From the NCBI RefSeq assembly GCF_037201815.1, contig NZ_CP147407.1, forward strand, positions 1,054,001 to 1,118,000: a stretch of 64,000 bases of DNA, written 5' to 3'. Positions 59,265-64,000 of the stretch are shown here, piece after piece (positions within the stretch are counted from its first letter, which is position 1; each line of letters begins with the position of its first letter). The translations under genes were made by a program, and so were the position numbers. The notes beneath the pieces were generated by a model. That model was not told where the DNA came from and searched no databases. It saw only the letters and a list, made by a program, of their open reading frames with translations. This DNA is from Metabacillus sp. FJAT-52054 (GTDB lineage: Bacteria; Bacillota; Bacilli; Bacillales; Bacillaceae).

Positions 59265-59848
59265 TGCCGCGCACCCCTGAAGCTTATGAGAAGATAAGAA
59301 AGCAAAGCAGCGAGAGAATATTATCTGCTGCTTTAGACCTCTTCATAAAAAAGGGATACCACTCCACCTCAATCGAAGAAGTAACGAAACTTGCCCAAGT
59401 CTCAAAAGGGCTGCTTTATCATTATTATCAAGGAAAGGAAGGCCTCCTTGAAGCAATAATCCAGATGAGGATTGAAAACCTGCAAGCAGTGATGGAGGGC
59501 GCCCTGACAAAAAGGACACCTAAAGAAAAACTTTGCCATATAGCAGAAGGAACGCTGGAAAACGTGTTTCAGAATCCTGAGCTGTACCGATTTTATATGA
59601 ATCTTCAAACCCAGCCCCATCAGGATTTGGTACTCGCAAAATATGCGGATATCCTAAAGAAGGAGTTTGAAAGAAATTTTGAAATTCAGAGCCGGATTTT
59701 TGAAATGCTCGGTGACCAAGAGGCGAGGAAGCGCTCCCTGCTTTTTTCCTCCACGCTTAATGGCATTATGCTGATGATTTGCAGCTATCCTGATCATTTT
59801 CCCATTGAAGAAATGAAGTCCCAGGTGATAGAGGAGTTTTGCAGTTAA
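59264..59848 (+). CDS. TetR-family regulator
   Basis: 194 residues. N-terminal helix-turn-helix: RILSAALDLFIKKGYHSTSI and KLAQVSKGLLYHYYQGKEGL (~20-60). The C-terminal ligand domain (60-194) is all-helical and not assignable. Translationally coupled to the hydrolase upstream. Autoregulation of the pair is usual in this arrangement. Confidence 0.87.
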   Translation: MPRTPEAYEKIRKQSSERILSAALDLFIKKGYHSTSIEEVTKLAQVSKGLLYHYYQGKEGLLEAIIQMRIENLQAVMEGALTKRTPKEKLCHIAEGTLENVFQNPELYRFYMNLQTQPHQDLVLAKYADILKKEFERNFEIQSRIFEMLGDQEARKRSLLFSSTLNGIMLMICSYPDHFPIEEMKSQVIEEFCS

Positions 59849-59918
59849 CCCTTATTGTGTTCGCACCATCCATCATGTACACTAAGATCAGTTTTTAAAT
59901 TTTTCCTAAAAGGTGATT

Positions 59919-61427
59919 ATGTTGCGTATTTATATAAAAGGAAATCAGGATGAACGGTTTCATCGGCCGCTTAGACTGATTTCCAATTTGTTTTTTGAAG
60001 AGACAGAACTTTTGTTTGAAGAAGATGAAGCAGATTTAACGGCTTCCTTTGTAATCGAAGACCGCGGACCATCTGTTCTCATTTCCGGAATCGCGGAAGC
60101 AGGCTCCCGCACCTATACGGCAAGCCACGAAAAGGATCTGACTGCTTTCTCTATAGAAAAGGAACGGTTTAAACAGATTAAAAACACATTGGCCCGCGTA
60201 TACCTCATGCTGCTTCAAGAGCATACCGGCATTATTCAGCAGTGGGGCATCCTGACAGGAATGCGCCCGGTCAAACTGCTTCACAAAATGCTGCAGGACG
60301 GCATGACGAAAGAAGCAGCCCACCATAAGCTGCGGGAAGAATATTTAATTACCGAACAAAAAATACAGCTCATGCAAAGCATTGTGGACCGTCAATTAAA
60401 GGTGATTCCCGATCTCTATGACCTCGGCAGGGAAATCAGCATTTACATCGGAATTCCATTTTGCCCGACTAAATGCGCTTACTGCACATTCCCTGCGTTC
60501 GCTATGAATGGAAAACAAGGCAGAGTCGATTCGTTCCTTGGAGGTCTCCACTACGAAATGGAAGAGATCGGAAAGTACCTGAAGGAAAGCGGCATCAAAA
60601 TTACGACTGTCTATTACGGCGGAGGAACGCCAACAAGTATTTCTGCAGAGGAAATGGACATGCTGTACGAACGCATGATGGAAGTCTTCCCCGATGTGAA
60701 GAACATCCGGGAAGTGACCGTTGAAGCAGGACGCCCTGATACGATCACACCTGAAAAGCTGGATGTCCTGAAGAAATACAGCATTGACCGCATCAGCATC
60801 AATCCGCAGTCCTATACACAGGAAACACTAAAGGCAATCGGCCGCCACCATACTGTAGAGGAAACGATAGAAAAGTTCCATTTAGCCCGCAAACACGGCA
60901 TGAACAATATCAACATGGATCTCATCATCGGACTGCCGAATGAAGGGGTAGAGGAAATGGCGCATTCCCTTGCTGAAACGGAAAAGCTTATGCCTGAATC
61001 ACTCACCGTTCATACTTTGTCATTTAAACGTGCTTCCGAAATGACCCAGAACAAGAAGCGCTATAAAGTGGCAAGCCGTGAGGAAACAAGCGACATGATG
61101 GGACTAGCCGTTGACTGGACTGCAATAAACGGATATGAGCCGTATTACCTTTACCGTCAAAAGAATATCCTAGGCAATCTCGAGAACGTAGGATATGCGC
61201 TTGAAGGACAGGACTCCCTTTACAACATCATGATTATGGAAGAACAGCAGACCATACTCGGACTTGGCTGCGGAGCCGCCAGTAAATTCCGCGATCCGGA
61301 AACAGGAAAAATCTCACACTTCAACAACCCGAAGGATCCAAAATCGTATAATGATGGATATAAGCATTATACAGAAGAGAAAATCCGTATCATGAACGAA
61401 CTGTTTGGTGTGAAGGAAGATGTATAA
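59919..61427 (+). CDS. hemZ: HemZ, radical SAM coproporphyrinogen dehydrogenase-like protein
   Basis: 502 residues from ATG 59919; a GTG at 59913 lies within the AAAGGTG site. The radical SAM cluster CPTKCAYC (~188-195) sits in IYIGIPFCPTKCAYCTFPAF. GGGTPTSISAEEMD and VEAGRPDTI bind SAM, and the C-terminal HemN-like part contains LYRQKNILGNLENVGYA. The first ~170 residues are a HemZ-specific domain. It is related to anaerobic coproporphyrinogen III oxidases; B. subtilis HemZ has a debated role in heme synthesis. It follows the yhaX neighbourhood as in B. subtilis. Confidence 0.92.
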   Translation: MLRIYIKGNQDERFHRPLRLISNLFFEETELLFEEDEADLTASFVIEDRGPSVLISGIAEAGSRTYTASHEKDLTAFSIEKERFKQIKNTLARVYLMLLQEHTGIIQQWGILTGMRPVKLLHKMLQDGMTKEAAHHKLREEYLITEQKIQLMQSIVDRQLKVIPDLYDLGREISIYIGIPFCPTKCAYCTFPAFAMNGKQGRVDSFLGGLHYEMEEIGKYLKESGIKITTVYYGGGTPTSISAEEMDMLYERMMEVFPDVKNIREVTVEAGRPDTITPEKLDVLKKYSIDRISINPQSYTQETLKAIGRHHTVEETIEKFHLARKHGMNNINMDLIIGLPNEGVEEMAHSLAETEKLMPESLTVHTLSFKRASEMTQNKKRYKVASREETSDMMGLAVDWTAINGYEPYYLYRQKNILGNLENVGYALEGQDSLYNIMIMEEQQTILGLGCGAASKFRDPETGKISHFNNPKDPKSYNDGYKHYTEEKIRIMNELFGVKEDV

Positions 61428-61436
61428 GGTTTTTGG

Positions 61437-61466
61437 AAAGCCCGGCCGGAGAGCCGGGCTTTTTTC
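61437..61466 (+). terminator. Terminator of hemZ
   Basis: AAAGCCCGGC/GCCGGGCTTT 10-bp stem, 6-base loop, T run. Confidence 0.87.
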
Positions 61467-61748
61467 AGTTGTGCAGGATTGATGGTAGTGGGGGAGATCT
61501 GTTTAGGGAGGTAAAAAAAGGATGAGGCTTTGAAAAGATAATAGTGAATCAGATTGGGTAAGCGGGCGTTAGAATGATTGTCGGCGGGGCAAAAACCTGT
61601 GTGGAGTGAGGCTGTATCGTTTAAGTTTGCTACTGAATCGGAATCCGGCAGGTCGAAACGTCCCGAATCGAAGTTTTCGATCATAAAGGACGCGATGCCA
61701 GGCAAGAATGCCAGGCAATGCGGACCGGACCCAGGTACTGATTGGGTT

Positions 61749-61859
61749 TATGATGAAAAATTTCCGGTTTATGATGAATTTTTAGGGTTTATGATGAAAT
61801 TCCTCCAGGTTATGATGAATTTTTCCAGATTATGATGAAATTCTGAAATATATGATGAA
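61749..61859. repeat. Short intergenic array of TATGATGAA, ~20-21 bp period
   Basis: TATGATGAA starts at 61749, 61770, 61790, 61811, 61831 and 61851 (steps 21, 20, 21, 20, 20). The spacer words vary. The gene-free stretch 61467-62026 otherwise holds only short frames without ribosome sites and a small direct repeat ATGCCAGGCAA (61696-61719). Confidence 0.88.
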
Positions 61860-62026
61860 AGCTGAAAACTCTTTCCCCAAGGCATCATGCAGTAAGTAGT
61901 CCAAATACTCCTGAACAGCCTCCACCAATCCCTTCATTTCTCACAATCTGTAACTTTACATCCTCCAATCCGTCTTTTAAAATAGAATTTCCTTAAGTTT
62001 TTGCTTTAGGACAGGAGGATCTTATT

Positions 62027-62464
62027 ATGTTTGAGATAAAACCAATTCAATCAATGGAAGCGATTCCGCTTCGCCAGATGGTGATTTCACCGGACTCGCC
62101 ACTGGAAGAGAGCAAGTATATCGGAGATGAAAACGAAGATACCATACATATTGGAGCGTTTGCGAAGGATCAGCTTGTCGGGGCAGCCTCTTTTTATAAG
62201 GAGCAGCATGACAAATTAAGCGGCAAAAGCATGTACCGCCTTAAAGGGCTTGCAATTGATCCGGGTCACCGCAATGAGTTAAGGGGGCAGACGCTCATTT
62301 TGTTCGGTGAGAACCTTTTAGCACAAAACAAAATTGAGGTGCTGTGGTGCACGACAAAAGTGTCAAATCTGCCTTACTATCAGCATCTTGGATTTCATGA
62401 GACAGAGCATACCTACAATGATGGAGAAAAGGGTCTTCAAGTTTTGATGGTTAAGCATATATGA
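62027..62464 (+). CDS. GNAT-family N-acetyltransferase
   Basis: 145 residues, single domain. HIGAFAKDQLVGAASFY (strands 2-3), RLKGLAIDPGHRNELRGQTL (acetyl-CoA motif A in altered form) and LWCTTKVSNLPYYQHLGFHE (motif B; YYQHLGF). The substrate is unknown. ATG 62027 follows AGGAGGATC. Lone gene with its own terminator. Confidence 0.85.
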   Translation: MFEIKPIQSMEAIPLRQMVISPDSPLEESKYIGDENEDTIHIGAFAKDQLVGAASFYKEQHDKLSGKSMYRLKGLAIDPGHRNELRGQTLILFGENLLAQNKIEVLWCTTKVSNLPYYQHLGFHETEHTYNDGEKGLQVLMVKHI

Positions 62465-62475
62465 TTATTTCAGCA

Positions 62476-62508
62476 GAGCGGGCAAGATTGAATGCCCGCT
62501 CATTTTTT
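62476..62508 (+). terminator. Terminator after the GNAT gene
   Basis: GAGCGGGCA/TGCCCGCTC 9-bp stem, 8-base loop, then ATTTTTT. Confidence 0.86.
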
Positions 62509-62578
62509 ATGGCGCAAAAGCAGGATTTTAGCAGAATGATAGGAAAGTATATAGAGAGATTCTATTTTTGCAAGAAAA

Positions 62579-62592
62579 TGAAAGCGATTCCA
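62579..62592. promoter_or_regulatory. cre site before the acyl-CoA ligase
   Basis: TGAAAGCGATTCCA matches 13 of 14 positions of the CcpA consensus, just upstream of the ribosome site. Carbon catabolite control of fatty-acid use fits. Confidence 0.5.
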
Positions 62593-62609
62593 ATTTTGGA
62601 GGGGATTCG

Positions 62610-64000
62610 ATGTATTCATCAATCGGGAAGCTTTTTGATCTAGCGGCGGAAAAGGGCAGGGATAAAGAGGCGCTTGCTGATGTGTCTCGCGGTATAAGAA
62701 GGACTTTCAGCGAGTGGAAAACAGATGTGAATCAATGTGCAAATGCTTTGCATGAAGCAGGGGTGAAAAAGGGAGACCGTGTTTCCACGTTCCTTTTTAA
62801 CTGTGCCGAGCTTGCAACGGTGTTCTTTGCCTGCTCAAAGATTGGTGCAGTGCTGAACCCGATTAATTTCCGCTTAAAATCACAGGAAGTCGCATTTATA
62901 TTAACGGATTGTTCTCCGAAGCTCGTCCTGTTTGAGAAAGCTCTCACACCGGAAATTGATGCGCTGCATGAGCAATTCCCCTATACGCTTTTCTGGTCCA
63001 TCGATTCTGCTCCTCCGTCCTATGCGGACTATTATCATGAAAAGGTCAAAACCGCTCCCGCTCATGATGTGCAGACGGAGGTTACGGAGGATGATTTATA
63101 CGCCATTATGTATACGAGCGGGACAACAGGCCGTCCAAAAGGCGTGCTCCACAGGCACCGAGACATGATTGACCAGGCAATGGTTTGCACTATGGCGCTC
63201 CGTCTCACTCCAAATGACTGCGGGCTGACAGCCGCTCCGATGTTCCACTGTGCCGAGCTTCATTGCTGCTTCCTTCCGAGAGTCCTGATTGGTGCTAAAA
63301 ATGTGATTCTGCACCATTTTGATCCGAAGCAGGTCCTGGATGTCATAAAAAAAGATCAGATCACCATTATGTTCGGAGCCCCGACGATGTGGAATATGCT
63401 TTTACAGGAAGACTTGGAGTCAGCTGACTTCAGCAGTATGAGGGTCGGTCTTTATGGTGCTGCTCCAATGGCACCTGCTTTAGTAAAAGCCCTGAAAGAG
63501 GCGGCTGGTATCGACTTGGTTCAGGCATACGGCATGACTGAAATGGGTCCGGCTGTGACCTTCCTTACTGAAGATGAACAGCTGACTAAGGCCGGTTCTG
63601 CAGGAAGAGTATGCTTTGGACATGAACTGATTATCGTACGCCCGAATGAAGATGGACCGGCTGAACCGGATGACCGGCTCAAGCCATATGAGGTGGGGGA
63701 AATTCTCGTTAAGGGCCCATCCGTTATGGCCGGCTATCATCAGAGACCCGAGGCAAGTGAGAAAGCATTGTATAAAGGCTGGTATCACTCCGGAGACCTC
63801 GGTTATTTGGATAAAGACGGCTATTTGTTCGTTGCAGACCGTGTGGATGACATGATGATCAGCGGCGGAGAAAACGTATACCCGCGCGAGGTGGAAGATG
63901 CCCTGCATGAGCATGATGGGGTCCTTGACGCAGCCGTTCTCGGAGAGCCGGATGAAAAATGGGGCGAAATCGTAGTAGCGTATATTGTAAAGAAAAACCC
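62610..64000 (+). CDS. Fatty-acyl-CoA ligase, 3' end outside the window
   Basis: ATG 62610, 7 bp after GGAGGGG; the frame stays open to the last base (463 codons seen of an expected ~510-530). Activates a carboxylic acid with ATP and CoA. Adenylation signatures: IMYTSGTTGRPKGVLH (P-loop), MFGAPTMWNML, VQAYGMTEMGP (A5), the GWYHSGDLGYLDKDGYLFVA stretch (A7) and ISGGENVYPREVED (A8 hinge). The order agrees with medium- or long-chain fatty acid ligases rather than acetyl-CoA synthetase. A cre site lies in front. It resembles B. subtilis YhfL/YhfT-type ligases; which one cannot be said. Confidence 0.9.
   Translation, partial: MYSSIGKLFDLAAEKGRDKEALADVSRGIRRTFSEWKTDVNQCANALHEAGVKKGDRVSTFLFNCAELATVFFACSKIGAVLNPINFRLKSQEVAFILTDCSPKLVLFEKALTPEIDALHEQFPYTLFWSIDSAPPSYADYYHEKVKTAPAHDVQTEVTEDDLYAIMYTSGTTGRPKGVLHRHRDMIDQAMVCTMALRLTPNDCGLTAAPMFHCAELHCCFLPRVLIGAKNVILHHFDPKQVLDVIKKDQITIMFGAPTMWNMLLQEDLESADFSSMRVGLYGAAPMAPALVKALKEAAGIDLVQAYGMTEMGPAVTFLTEDEQLTKAGSAGRVCFGHELIIVRPNEDGPAEPDDRLKPYEVGEILVKGPSVMAGYHQRPEASEKALYKGWYHSGDLGYLDKDGYLFVADRVDDMMISGGENVYPREVEDALHEHDGVLDAAVLGEPDEKWGEIVVAYIVKKN

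Noticed and set aside
61367..61835. Frames on both strands after hemZ
   Set aside because: They overlap the hemZ end, its terminator or the TATGATGAA array and lack start sites.

Overview
The window is chromosome from an endospore-forming member of the Bacillaceae (Bacillus sensu lato; a Metabacillus-like species fits, but I cannot fix the genus by eye). Reasons: moderately low GC, strong AGGAGG-type ribosome binding sites, many intrinsic terminators, an alpha/beta small acid-soluble spore protein, GerP-like spore genes with good SigmaK promoters, CcpA-type cre sites, and a gene order that from memory matches the dat-nhaC-nhaX-yheJIHG-sspB-yheEDCBA and yhaX-hemZ stretches of Bacillus subtilis.

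1-7.4 kb: a nicotinate-to-NAD operon (pncB partial, nadD-like, nadE), a drug/metabolite transporter, a KinB-like sensor kinase, and a cluster of five paralogous GerP-like spore genes. 7.4-11.4 kb: an aerobic class I ribonucleotide reductase operon (nrdA-nrdB, minus strand) with tandem NrdR boxes, a cobalamin riboswitch and a terminator in front of it. 11.5-22.4 kb: dat, a lipase plus ABC exporter operon, a GNAT protein, nhaC, an exact 103-bp-period tandem array, nhaX, a class A penicillin-binding protein, a 22-aa membrane peptide and an HPr-like protein lacking the catalytic histidine. 22.5-27.2 kb: GC-rich repeats, then bmrC-bmrD (heterodimeric multidrug ABC exporter) behind a 20-codon leader peptide and two terminators, which is an attenuator layout. 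27.2-32.5 kb: a HypO/YfkO-like nitroreductase with a divergent HxlR regulator, yheG, a spore DNA-binding protein, a zinc-ribbon protein, the shared sugar ATPase msmX and a PucR-type regulator. 32.6-39.5 kb: yheE, four tandem YheC/YheD-type ATP-grasp genes (B. subtilis has two), yheB and yheA. 39.7-42.1 kb: an acetyl-xylan-esterase-like hydrolase and a lone ssuD.

42.4-56.4 kb is a galactoside-use region built from two parallel modules. Each has a ROK repressor, a lipoprotein solute-binding protein and two permeases. The second module continues into a GH35 beta-galactosidase and a GH36 alpha-galactosidase. Neither module encodes an ATPase, so the MsmX at 30.3-31.5 kb is the natural energiser. 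Both modules share AT-rich palindromic sites and cre sites, suggesting specific induction plus catabolite control. 56.4-64 kb: YhaX-like HAD protein, LD-carboxypeptidase, a hydrolase/TetR pair, hemZ, a GNAT protein and a fatty-acyl-CoA ligase cut by the window end.

The most unusual items are the GerP-like cluster with its GerPC-like fusion protein and SigmaK promoters, three intergenic arrays built from different words but all repeating every ~20-21 bp, the bmr leader whose Shine-Dalgarno can pair with the end of its own reading frame, and the doubled YheC/YheD cluster. No rRNA, tRNA, CRISPR array, prophage or intact insertion sequence was seen.
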